Source of the DNA: a virus
Virus record (IMG/VR): IMGVR_UViG_3300035670_000530
Span: 1-40,448 of that record
Direction: 5' to 3' (one strand)
Length of the DNA stretch: 40,448 bases
Shown here: piece by piece, positions 15,381 through 22,386 of the stretch
How positions within the stretch are numbered: the first letter of the stretch is position 1
Layout: the number at the start of each line of letters is the position of its first letter
Program-made: the position numbers and the translations under genes
The notes under the pieces: generated by a model
Seen by the model: the letters and a program-made list of their open reading frames with translations, nothing else
Told to the model about the DNA's origin: nothing
The model's database searches: none

Positions 15381-15924
15381 GAAAATGGCCCGCCCCAAGA
15401 AACCACGCACCGAATTCGGCGAACGTCTGTTTGCTGCACGCACTTATGCGAAGCTGTCACAGACGGCTCTGGCGCGGGCCGTGGGCATGTCGCAAAGCAC
15501 ACTCGCTGAAGCCGAGAGCACAGCTCAAGGCTCATCAAAGACAGCACAAATAGCAGCTGTAACTGGCGTAAGTGCTCAATGGCTCGCAGACGGTCACGGC
15601 CCCATGGTCATCGCCGTGACAGAAGCCGTAGCCCCGTACAACGTAGCACCTACGCCACAGCCAAAAGCAAGCGCCCCCACCCCCATTGGCCCCAGCCCGG
15701 TGCAGCAGCTCATCATTGAGCTGGGCGAGTTGCTGGCACAGCACGACCACCTAGCGAGGCTGTCTGTGGCGCCACTCTTGCAGAGGCTGGCCGAGTTCCC
15801 TGAAGAACGCTCAGCCATCGCACTGCACGTACAGAGAACCCTACAGGGTGCGCTGGGAAACGAACCAGCGCCAGGATCTACCAGTTTCCAGACCGGCGCG
15901 GCGAAAATATCGACAGGAAAATAA
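15379..15924 (+). CDS. CI-like repressor without the S24 autoprotease domain
   Basis: A 181-residue protein with an N-terminal XRE helix-turn-helix (residues about 13-66; LSQTALARAVGMSQSTLAEAE) and then GVSAQWLADG, typical of this repressor group. A Pro/Ala linker follows, then a helical C-terminal region (VQQLIIELGELLAQHDHLAR). The usual LexA/S24 peptidase part is absent, so RecA-driven self-cleavage is not expected. It divergently neighbours cro. The second ATG at 15385 is also possible; neither has a ribosome site, and operator site 3 reaches the first. Confidence 0.85.
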   Translation: MKMARPKKPRTEFGERLFAARTYAKLSQTALARAVGMSQSTLAEAESTAQGSSKTAQIAAVTGVSAQWLADGHGPMVIAVTEAVAPYNVAPTPQPKASAPTPIGPSPVQQLIIELGELLAQHDHLARLSVAPLLQRLAEFPEERSAIALHVQRTLQGALGNEPAPGSTSFQTGAAKISTGK

Positions 15925-15940
15925 CTTAGCCATCCTGCAT

Positions 15941-16441
15941 ATGACCGCCACCAAAGCTCTCGCCCTGGCCTGCATGGCCGTGATCTGCTCAAACGCCACT
16001 GCGCAATGGCGCTACAGCACCGAGGCAGACAAGATGACAGGCACCACCACCCACTGGGCCGAAGTCAAGAGCGACAACAGCCTGAGCCTGGACTTCCCCT
16101 ACAAAGGCAGCAACTATGGCCGCCTGTACTTTCGCCAGCGCGACGGCAAATCGCCAGAGGCATTCGTGACCATCGAAAAGGGCCAGATACTTTGTCGCAC
16201 CTATGACAACTGCTCGGTAAGAGTTCGCTTTGATGAAAGCCCACCAGTGCGGATGAGCGCAGCCCCTGCTGCCGATCACTCATCAGAGATCATCTTTATC
16301 AGCCCGCCCGCCAAATTTTTATCATCCGCGCAAAAGGCGAAGCGCATTTTGATTGAACTGAGCTTGTATCAAAACGGCAATCAAGTGCTGGAGTTCGCTA
16401 CCCCCGAACCGCTCACGCTGCCGAAGCGCTCAAAAAAGTAA
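15941..16441 (+). CDS. Exported protein downstream of the repressor
   Basis: A 166-residue protein with a signal peptide (MTATKALALACMAVICSNATA, probable cleavage after ATA at about residue 21). The mature part is beta-rich (LYFRQRDGKSPEAFVTIEKG) with two cysteines (CRTYDNCSVRVRF) that could form a disulfide. It follows the repressor by 16 bases in the same direction, so it is probably made in the lysogen and acts in the periplasm or envelope. The fold is unknown. Local composition is more AT-rich than the structural genes. Confidence 0.7.
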   Translation: MTATKALALACMAVICSNATAQWRYSTEADKMTGTTTHWAEVKSDNSLSLDFPYKGSNYGRLYFRQRDGKSPEAFVTIEKGQILCRTYDNCSVRVRFDESPPVRMSAAPAADHSSEIIFISPPAKFLSSAQKAKRILIELSLYQNGNQVLEFATPEPLTLPKRSKK

Positions 16442-16464
16442 AACTTTGAGTCACCGATAAAATT

Positions 16465-16505
16465 ATCGGAATTCCGTTGACAAGATAGATCGGTTTTCCG
16501 ATACT
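16465..16505 (+). promoter_or_regulatory. Rightward early promoter with two repressor operators
   Basis: TTGACA (16477-16482), a 17-base spacer and GATACT (16500-16505). Operator ATCGGTTTTCCGAT (16489-16502), identical to site 1 at cro, overlaps the -10; a second, ATCGGAATTCCGTT (16465-16478, 11 of 14), overlaps the -35. An extra CCGAT half-site lies at 16454-16458. It drives the operon beginning at 16535. Confidence 0.85.
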
Positions 16506-16506
16506 G

Positions 16507-16530
16507 CCCTCGTTCGCAACGAAACGAGGG
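16507..16530 (+). promoter_or_regulatory. Leader hairpin covering the ribosome site
   Basis: Perfect 8-base arms CCCTCGTT (16507-16514) and AACGAGGG (16523-16530) with an 8-base loop lie at the predicted transcript start. The 3' arm contains the GAGGG ribosome site for the gene at 16535. Translation control, RNA stability or an antitermination signal are all possible. Confidence 0.6.
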
Positions 16531-16534
16531 CACC

Positions 16535-16849
16535 ATGCACCCCACACCCCCCAGTGCAGACGTCTGCACAACCCTCCCGCCCGGCAATCTGCCCATGCGG
16601 GATGCCTATCCATTCATTACGGATGGCGATGACTTCTGGCTTCGCAGCGACTGCGGCCGCGTGAAGATTGCATTTATCAAGCAGCAACCCAGCAAATATC
16701 CCTCGGCCCCCATTGGGGCGTGGATCGGGCACGAGACACGCATCGACAACCACGGCGAAACGTGGATCAAGAGAGATAGCAGCACTCATTACGTAGTCGA
16801 CAACTTCGGCTTTCTGGCCCGCGTTGAGCAGCAAGGCGGTGCCGCATGA
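16535..16849 (+). CDS. First gene of the plus-strand early operon, unknown
   Basis: A 104-residue protein starting MHPTPPSADVCTTLPPGNLP. The central part (DGDDFWLRSDCGRVKIAFI, then GAWIGHETRIDNHGETWIKR) looks like a small beta-rich domain. No family is recognised. As the first gene behind a strong repressed promoter it is made immediately on infection, a usual place for host takeover or anti-defence proteins (inference). It contains copy 4 of the 16-bp motif. Confidence 0.65.
   Translation: MHPTPPSADVCTTLPPGNLPMRDAYPFITDGDDFWLRSDCGRVKIAFIKQQPSKYPSAPIGAWIGHETRIDNHGETWIKRDSSTHYVVDNFGFLARVEQQGGAA
16555..16570 (+). repeat. Copy 4 of the 16-bp motif (contains a perfect palindrome)
   Basis: TGCAGACGTCTGCACA; the first 14 bases are a perfect palindrome. 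It lies about 50 bases downstream of the early promoter. Confidence 0.8.
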
Positions 16850-16977
16850 TCCGCTGCACCGTCACCGTGGGCGCCCTCACCTACGCGGGCCTGTACCCCA
16901 CCACCACCGCCGCAGCCCTGGCCGCCATGGCCCTGTACCCCGATGCTCGGGGCATCAGCGTGAGGGCCGTGCGATGA
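16846..16977 (+). CDS. Tiny early protein, 43 residues
   Basis: A short frame beginning MIRCTVTVGALTYAGLYPTT and ending RGISVRAVR. It is tied to both neighbours by ATGA overlaps (16846-16849 and 16974-16977), strong evidence for translational coupling. The composition (Ala/Thr-rich, two aromatic turns, basic end) resembles small phage host-interaction proteins, but no family is recognised. Confidence 0.6.
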   Translation: MIRCTVTVGALTYAGLYPTTTAAALAAMALYPDARGISVRAVR

Positions 16978-17444
16978 ACCCCAACCAACTCAACATAGAC
17001 ATCCTGAGAGCCTTTGGCGTTGACACCAAATGCGTCACCCAGGCCGACATTCAGCTACGCCCCGGTAAATTCCCCGAGGTCAATGTGACGATGGTGCCCT
17101 GGCCCCTGGAGCCCGTGGGCGCCAAGCTGAAGAGCATCGCCCTGCGCTGCCACTTGGTGCCCGCCCCCGCAGCAGCGCCCGAACCCGAGCCCGAGCCTGC
17201 GCCACCGCCGCTGGACATTGTGGAAATGTGCAACACGGCCCAGCACTGCATCTATGTGGCCATTCAGCGGGCGGGCGATGAGGCTTTGCACCAAATGAAC
17301 CTGCGCAGCGCCGCCTACAACAGCGAGCACGACTATCAGCTCACAAAAAATCAGCTTCGTGCAGCTGCAGTAGAGCGCCGCCGGCTTACCCACGAGTTCA
17401 AGCCGCTGCGGCAGTTCCTGGGGGAGTGGTATCGCAATGCCTAA
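16974..17444 (+). CDS. Early operon protein, unknown
   Basis: A 156-residue protein beginning MNPNQLNIDILRAFGVDTKC. The N-terminal domain (residues 1-65) is followed by an acidic Pro/Glu/Ala linker (PEPEPEPAPPP) and a helical C-terminal domain (HCIYVAIQRAGDEALHQMN) ending in a basic stretch. The two-domain form suggests a DNA- or RNA-associated adaptor, which is a guess. Its end overlaps the next gene by 8 bases. Confidence 0.65.
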   Translation: MNPNQLNIDILRAFGVDTKCVTQADIQLRPGKFPEVNVTMVPWPLEPVGAKLKSIALRCHLVPAPAAAPEPEPEPAPPPLDIVEMCNTAQHCIYVAIQRAGDEALHQMNLRSAAYNSEHDYQLTKNQLRAAAVERRRLTHEFKPLRQFLGEWYRNA

Positions 17445-17721
17445 CCCCCTCACCCCCAACTGGCGCACCAGCCTGGCCACCGGCGCCCTGGTGCTGGCCG
17501 TGGCCGCCTACGGCAACCACACCGCCAAGCAGCAGCAAGCCAACACCGCCGAGGCCGAAGACGCCGCAGCCATCGCCAGCCGCCAATGGGCCGCAGAAGT
17601 GATTTGCGAAGGCAACCGCTACCACTGGGCCGACGCGCACACGCTGGTGTGCCAGCCCACCCCCAGCGCCCAGCCTGCGGCGCACACCCCTTTGTCTTAC
17701 CCCATCGCATCCCAGCAATGA
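17437..17721 (+). CDS. Small membrane-anchored or exported protein
   Basis: A 94-residue protein with one hydrophobic stretch near the N-terminus (SLATGALVLAVAAYG, about residues 12-26). After it comes a soluble part with two cysteines (VICEGNRYHW and TLVCQPTP). It is likely anchored in the inner membrane with the C-terminal part outside. It overlaps both neighbours. Function unknown. Confidence 0.6.
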   Translation: MPNPLTPNWRTSLATGALVLAVAAYGNHTAKQQQANTAEAEDAAAIASRQWAAEVICEGNRYHWADAHTLVCQPTPSAQPAAHTPLSYPIASQQ

Positions 17722-18065
17722 CCACCGTTACCACCATTCACCTCATTGACCAGCCAGGCGGCGGCATCACCGTGTGCACCACAGCAGGCACTCCCCACCC
17801 AGGCCAGCGCCTCACCCCCGGCCAGGCCCTGGCCACCGACCTGCTGCGCGAATGCACCCACCGCGCCAGCGACGTGCGCTACTGGCAGGGCCACGACAAG
17901 GCCATGGCCTTTGTGCTGGAGCTGAGCAACCCCGAAGGCCTGGGCTATGCCGACAAAGCCACCCTGCACGCAGCCGCCCAGGCCGTGCTGGGCCGCCCTT
18001 ACGGCCTGGGCAACCCGCCCGCCCCCAGCAAGCCCACATCCCCCGCTGCGCCCGCCGCAGCCTGA
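17718..18065 (+). CDS. Early operon protein, unknown
   Basis: A 115-residue protein starting MTTVTTIHLIDQPGGGITVC. The middle is helical (GQALATDLLRECTHRASDVR, FVLELSNPEGLGYADKATLH) and the end is Pro/Ala-rich. The start overlaps the previous stop (ATGA). No recognised family. Confidence 0.6.
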   Translation: MTTVTTIHLIDQPGGGITVCTTAGTPHPGQRLTPGQALATDLLRECTHRASDVRYWQGHDKAMAFVLELSNPEGLGYADKATLHAAAQAVLGRPYGLGNPPAPSKPTSPAAPAAA

Positions 18066-18090
18066 CCCCATCACACCCAGGAGCAACACC

Positions 18091-18360
18091 ATGCCCCAGC
18101 CAAGCAAAGCAGTCACATCCACCCAAGGCCGCAGTGCCACCGGCAAAGTGCCCGGCGCAGGCCTGCACAGCATCAGCACCACAGGCAAGCGCTACGGCAT
18201 GGCCCCCAGCAAAGTAGCGCTGACCATGCCCAGCTACGCACCCCACTGCGCCAGCACCACCCCCACGGGCTACACCTGCCCCGAGCTGACCCGTGCCCCC
18301 GCCCGCGCCGGTGCGAGTGACGCCTTCAAGCTGCCCAGCCGCAGCGCGTTCACCAAGTGA
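18091..18360 (+). CDS. Early operon protein, basic and Ser/Thr-rich
   Basis: An 89-residue protein starting MPQPSKAVTSTQGRSATGKV with a clear AGGAG ribosome site 7 bases upstream, the first gene in this run not coupled by overlap. It is basic and rich in Ser, Thr, Pro and Ala with little predicted structure, so it may be a nucleic-acid or partner-binding peptide. Function unknown. Confidence 0.6.
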   Translation: MPQPSKAVTSTQGRSATGKVPGAGLHSISTTGKRYGMAPSKVALTMPSYAPHCASTTPTGYTCPELTRAPARAGASDAFKLPSRSAFTK

Positions 18361-18368
18361 GGCAAGCC

Positions 18369-18868
18369 ATGGAACAAGCAAACACCTGCCCCGCCGAACT
18401 GGGCATGCTCATTCGCAGCAAGCTCCATGCAACCGCCTGCCCAGGCGCGGGAGCAAGAGGCGAGCTTGCCCTGATTGAGTGGTCCGACTTGCAGCCAGAC
18501 GGCAGCTACGAAGGTTACGCCCGCCTCTACGTGTGGGACGACTCCACCCAAGCAGCCGAGGTGGCTGGCTGGTTCACTGAAGCAGGCCTGATCGACGTGC
18601 TCATCGACCAACAGATGCACGACGCAGGCAACCAAATCCACGAAGGCCGCGCAATCGACGGCGTGCGCTCTTGGGACATTCGCTTCAGCACCAAGCCCAC
18701 AGCGCAACCACCACGGCCAGCAACCGTTTGCATGGCTGAGTACCAATGGCAGGGCCAAACACGGCGGCTGCCAGCCAAGCAGCTTCTCGAAGCGCTTCGC
18801 TGGACTGCCCGCTGCCCCCCGCATCGCTCGCAGTCACCTTCTACGACGCACCCAATCCACATGCCTGA
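18369..18868 (+). CDS. Early protein with an apparent -1 frameshift at a C6 run
   Basis: The frame starts MEQANTCPAELGMLIRSKLH and reads GELALIEWSDLQPDGSYEGY, clearly a folded protein of about 150 residues. At C6 (18815-18820) it passes without a stop into the ParB frame through an unlikely linker. In the -1 frame the sequence instead continues SLAVTFYDAPNPHA and stops at 18866-18868, 7 bases before the ParB ATG. Either one C is missing here (assembly or mutation), or ribosomes slip on CCCCCCG. Both a 166-residue protein and a long fusion to ParB are possible outcomes. Function unknown. Confidence 0.6.
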
Positions 18869-18875
18869 GGTCACC

Positions 18876-21077
18876 ATGGCCACCGAATCCCACGACACCC
18901 ACACCCAGGCCCTGCCCACCCCCGGCGCAGGCCCGCAAATGCGCATGCTGCCCGTGGGCGGCATCGTCGCCAGCCTGACCAACCCGCGCAAAATCTTCAA
19001 GGCTGAGCCGCTGCAAGAGCTGGCCCACAGCATCCAGGCCAGCGGCGTGCACCAGCCCATCCTGGTGCGCCCCCTGCCCGCTGCACGGCTTGAAGAAACC
19101 AGCCGCGCCCTGCGCTCCAGCGTGCTGGCGTGGCCTTTTGCCACCACCCGCAAGCGCGAACCCATCGAGTACGAACTGGTGGCCGGTGAGCGCCGCTGGC
19201 GTGCCTGCCAGCTGGCCGGTGTGGCTGAAATCCCGGCCATGATTCGTGAGCTGACCGACGAGCAGGCGCTGGAAGTGCAGGTGGTGGAAAACCTGCAGCG
19301 CGAAGACGTCACCGAGCTGGAAGAAGCCGAGGGCTACGAAGTGCTGATGCAGCACGGCACCTTGAACGCCGACCAGGTGGCCGCCAAGATCGGCAAAAGC
19401 CGCAGCTACGTCTACGCCCGCCTCAAGCTGCTGGCCCTGGGCAACACCGCCCGCAACGCCCTGCGCGAAGGCCTCATCGATGCCAGCAAGGCCCTGCTGA
19501 TTGCCCGCATCCCCGACGAGGGCCTGCAGATCAAGGCGCTGGATTTTTGCACCCACGCCGACTGGCAGGGCGACTTGCCCGGCTATCGCGAGTGTGCCCA
19601 CCACATCCAGGACACCTTCATGCTGCGCCTGGACAAGGCCCACTTCACCATCACCGACGCCACCCTGCTACCCGAAGCCGGTGCCTGCGGCGACTGCCCC
19701 AAGCGCACCGGCGCAAACCCCGACCTGTTCAAGGACGTGGACAGTGCAGACGTGTGCACAGACCCCAAGTGCTACCGCGCCAAGGAAGACGCCCACACCG
19801 CCCAGGTGGTGGCCGCAGCCCAGGCCAAGGGCCAGACGGTGATTGCAGGCGAAGAAGCGGCCGAACTGGCCTACGACAACTACAACAGCAAGCTCAAGGG
19901 CTACAGGCGGCTGGACAGTGTGGACGACAGCCCCACCGACAAGCCCCTGCGCAGCATCATCGGCCAGCAGATGGAGGCCGAGGGCATCAAGCCCACCATG
20001 ATTGCCAACCCACGCAAGCGCAGTGAGCTGCTGGCCTGCCTGCCCAACGAAGTGGTGCTGCGCCTGCTCAAGGCCGTGGAAGGCCAGGCCAAGGCCACCA
20101 AGGAAGTGGCGGCAGAGGTCAAAGAGCTGGTCAAGACCAAAGAGGCCAAGGCGCTGGAGAAGGCCAAGGCCAAGTACGAGCAGGCATGGCGCGATCGGTT
20201 GCTTGACTTGGCCTGGGCGCAGATCGAAGGGCAAATGCCCTACCAATTCACCGCCGACGTGCACCGCTACCTGCTGCGCCGCGAAATCAACAGCCTGAGC
20301 CAGGAAGACGCCGCCGCGCTGGCCAACATCCTCAACCTGGGCAAGGTGGGCGCGCACAACGCCCTGCAAGACTTCGCGCAAACCACCCGCAGCCCTGACC
20401 AGCTTCACCTCCTGGTCATCATGCAGCGCGACAGCGGCGCCAGCCACTACGCACACGGCCGCCCCAAAAACGAAGGCCTGATGCTGGTGGCAGGCATCGC
20501 GCTTGGCGATGGCTTGGACGCCGCCGTGAAGGAAAGTCAAGCCCGCGCCGCTGCCGAACACCTGCCCCAGCCCGCCAAAACCCCGGCAAAGCCCGATAAC
20601 ACTGCGGGCCAGGAAGGCACTTCTACCCCGCCCCCCGCTGCGCAAGCTAGTCCTACGCGCGCAAAAGCCAAAAAATCACGCGGCCCCGCTGCGCACGCTG
20701 GCGAAGTGCCCAAAACCAGCGCAGCCCACGCTGCCGCCCTGATAGCAGCCGAGCTGGCGGCGCTAGAGGACCAGAACCAGGCGCCTGCGGCGCAAGGCAA
20801 CGAAGCGCCCCCCGCTCCTTCGGGCGGGGATGCGCCCGCTACCCATGGCCAGGCCGGTGCAGATGCCGAGACAGCGGCCACAGTGAATGAGGCAAGCGCT
20901 TTTAAGGTCGGGATGGTTGCCACCGTCAAGCCCACCGCAGCCAACGCCAAATGGCGCGGGCGCACGGTGACGGTGGTGGAGGTGGGCGCAACGATCAAAG
21001 TGCGCCAGGCCAACACGCCACCGAACAAGGCCGAGCGCTGCAGCTTCTTTGATGAAGACCTGGAGGTGGTGGCATGA
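18876..21077 (+). CDS. ParB/KorB-like protein with zinc cluster and C-terminal SH3-like domain
   Basis: A 733-residue protein. The ParB-N domain spans about residues 22-145 (LTNPRK, GERRWRA near 103, VENLQRED near 138), with an insertion between the first strands and GERR. The central helix-turn-helix KorB-like domain includes LNADQVAAKIGKSRSYVYAR. A Cys cluster (CGDCPKRT then CTDPKCY, about 270-300) is likely a zinc site. After a helical region and a long Ala/Pro linker, the last 55 residues form an SH3/KOW-like domain (VGMVATVKPT...RGRTVTVVEV). No ParA is encoded. It may bind phage DNA as a CTP-switch clamp, regulate transcription, or act as a nuclease; none can be decided. The ATG at 18876 follows GAGG. 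Confidence 0.85.
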   Translation: MATESHDTHTQALPTPGAGPQMRMLPVGGIVASLTNPRKIFKAEPLQELAHSIQASGVHQPILVRPLPAARLEETSRALRSSVLAWPFATTRKREPIEYELVAGERRWRACQLAGVAEIPAMIRELTDEQALEVQVVENLQREDVTELEEAEGYEVLMQHGTLNADQVAAKIGKSRSYVYARLKLLALGNTARNALREGLIDASKALLIARIPDEGLQIKALDFCTHADWQGDLPGYRECAHHIQDTFMLRLDKAHFTITDATLLPEAGACGDCPKRTGANPDLFKDVDSADVCTDPKCYRAKEDAHTAQVVAAAQAKGQTVIAGEEAAELAYDNYNSKLKGYRRLDSVDDSPTDKPLRSIIGQQMEAEGIKPTMIANPRKRSELLACLPNEVVLRLLKAVEGQAKATKEVAAEVKELVKTKEAKALEKAKAKYEQAWRDRLLDLAWAQIEGQMPYQFTADVHRYLLRREINSLSQEDAAALANILNLGKVGAHNALQDFAQTTRSPDQLHLLVIMQRDSGASHYAHGRPKNEGLMLVAGIALGDGLDAAVKESQARAAAEHLPQPAKTPAKPDNTAGQEGTSTPPPAAQASPTRAKAKKSRGPAAHAGEVPKTSAAHAAALIAAELAALEDQNQAPAAQGNEAPPAPSGGDAPATHGQAGADAETAATVNEASAFKVGMVATVKPTAANAKWRGRTVTVVEVGATIKVRQANTPPNKAERCSFFDEDLEVVA
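19745..19760 (+). repeat. Copy 5 of the 16-bp motif
   Basis: TGCAGACGTGTGCACA inside the ParB-like gene, encoding part of its Cys cluster (ADVCT). Confidence 0.75.
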
Positions 21078-21340
21078 AAAGAGTAGATCACCTCACCGAT
21101 CTGAGCAAGCTAGCAAGAGCAGCCACGCGAGGCGGGTGGATAGCTGTTGGAACGTGGGTCGAAAACACCCGCGACGATTTGCCAGACATCGTTGTCCAGC
21201 CCGCCAGCGAAGACAGAGGGCCAAACGACGACGAAAAGCGCCGTGAAGCGGATGCGCGCTTCATCGCAGCAGCCAATCCAATCCGCGTGCTGGAGCTGAT
21301 AGCGGAAATCCGCGAACTACGCAGGCTGCTATCCCTGTGA
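21074..21340 (+). CDS. Ea22-like phage protein
   Basis: An 88-residue protein starting MKRVDHLTDLSKLARAATRG. The C-terminal FIAAANPIRVLELIAEIREL is the hallmark of the Ead/Ea22-like family of early phage proteins (FIAAANPxxVLxLIxExE). Its start overlaps the ParB stop (ATGA). The molecular role of this family is not established. Confidence 0.8.
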   Translation: MKRVDHLTDLSKLARAATRGGWIAVGTWVENTRDDLPDIVVQPASEDRGPNDDEKRREADARFIAAANPIRVLELIAEIRELRRLLSL

Positions 21341-21368
21341 AAAACACCAACAAACACCAAAGAACACC

Positions 21369-21809
21369 ATGAACCCAAAAAACACTCACGTCACCATCGG
21401 CCACCGCGGCGAGCAACTGTTCGACAAGAACAACGTCATGTCCATGGTGGCCGAAGACATCAACGAAGGCCACCAGATGCAGCGGCAAACCAACCGCCGC
21501 ATTACACCGGACTTCCAGGCAGCGACAGAAACCATTGACGCCATGGCAAGCCACCTTGAGGAGGCCCAAAGCCGCATGCTCAAAAGCATGGATGCCCTGG
21601 CAAAAGGCGCAACCGACGCAAGCCGCAAAGCCCGCAGCAGCGCCAGCGACATGGCGGCGATGCTCGACAAAATCAATCGTGGCGCTAACTACGAACGGCT
21701 GGAACGCAACGTGGCGTTGCTGGAGCGCACGGCAGTAGCGATGCAGGCGCTATCAGACCTGGAGAAGACGGGCCAGCTCTCCCGCGTCATCAAAGCCTTG
21801 CAGCCATGA
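21369..21809 (+). CDS. Coiled-coil early protein, unknown
   Basis: A 146-residue protein, almost fully helical, with heptad-like spacing over residues 50-140 (MASHLEEAQSRMLKSMDALA, RLERNVALLERTAVAMQAL). It lacks an obvious ribosome site; the upstream leader repeats AACACCAA. It overlaps the next gene by 4 bases. Probably oligomeric; function unknown. Confidence 0.65.
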   Translation: MNPKNTHVTIGHRGEQLFDKNNVMSMVAEDINEGHQMQRQTNRRITPDFQAATETIDAMASHLEEAQSRMLKSMDALAKGATDASRKARSSASDMAAMLDKINRGANYERLERNVALLERTAVAMQALSDLEKTGQLSRVIKALQP

Positions 21810-22369
21810 AGCGCCCACACCGCAAACCCCAGCCCAAAACCGTCTACAGCATGATCGACGAGCTGCTGGCCAGCGACACCCAGCCCATGCCCGAGCGCAA
21901 CCGCACCTACCAGCTGCGCCGCATGGCCGATGCGCTGCATGAGCTGATGCACGCGCCCCAGCCAGGCACCAACGCCTGGCGCGTGGTGAGCGATGCGGTC
22001 AACCTGCTCGAAACCCTGGTGCAGCACGGCGAAGCGCCCATCAAAGACGCCAGCGGCAAGGTCATCGCCAGCTACTGGCGCGACTGCGACGGCGACGCGC
22101 TGGAGATCCGCGACAACAGCGGCCTGCTGCTCGACGCCATCACCGCCATGACCAAGGCAGGCCAGCGCATGTTTGACGGCCACCCCCTGCGCCTGGACGG
22201 CCCCGGCATCGCCGCCGTGCGCGCCGTGCTGGAGGACTACCAGGCCGCGCTGGAGACCCTACCCCACCGCACCATGGTGCGCTGCCACCGCGCCACCGAA
22301 AAGCGCATCCGCGAAGTGTTCAACAAGATCGAACAGCTGCCAGACGGCGTTCACGTCATGGCCATTTGA
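21806..22369 (+). CDS. Early operon protein, unknown
   Basis: A 187-residue protein starting MKRPHRKPQPKTVYSMIDEL. It is mostly helical with a central SYWRDCDGDALEIRDNSGLL segment and a C-terminal ATEKRIREVFNKIEQLPDGV. The ATGA start overlap shows coupling to the coiled-coil gene. No domain is recognised. Confidence 0.65.
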   Translation: MKRPHRKPQPKTVYSMIDELLASDTQPMPERNRTYQLRRMADALHELMHAPQPGTNAWRVVSDAVNLLETLVQHGEAPIKDASGKVIASYWRDCDGDALEIRDNSGLLLDAITAMTKAGQRMFDGHPLRLDGPGIAAVRAVLEDYQAALETLPHRTMVRCHRATEKRIREVFNKIEQLPDGVHVMAI

Positions 22370-22386
22370 GCCTGGAGCCATCACCA

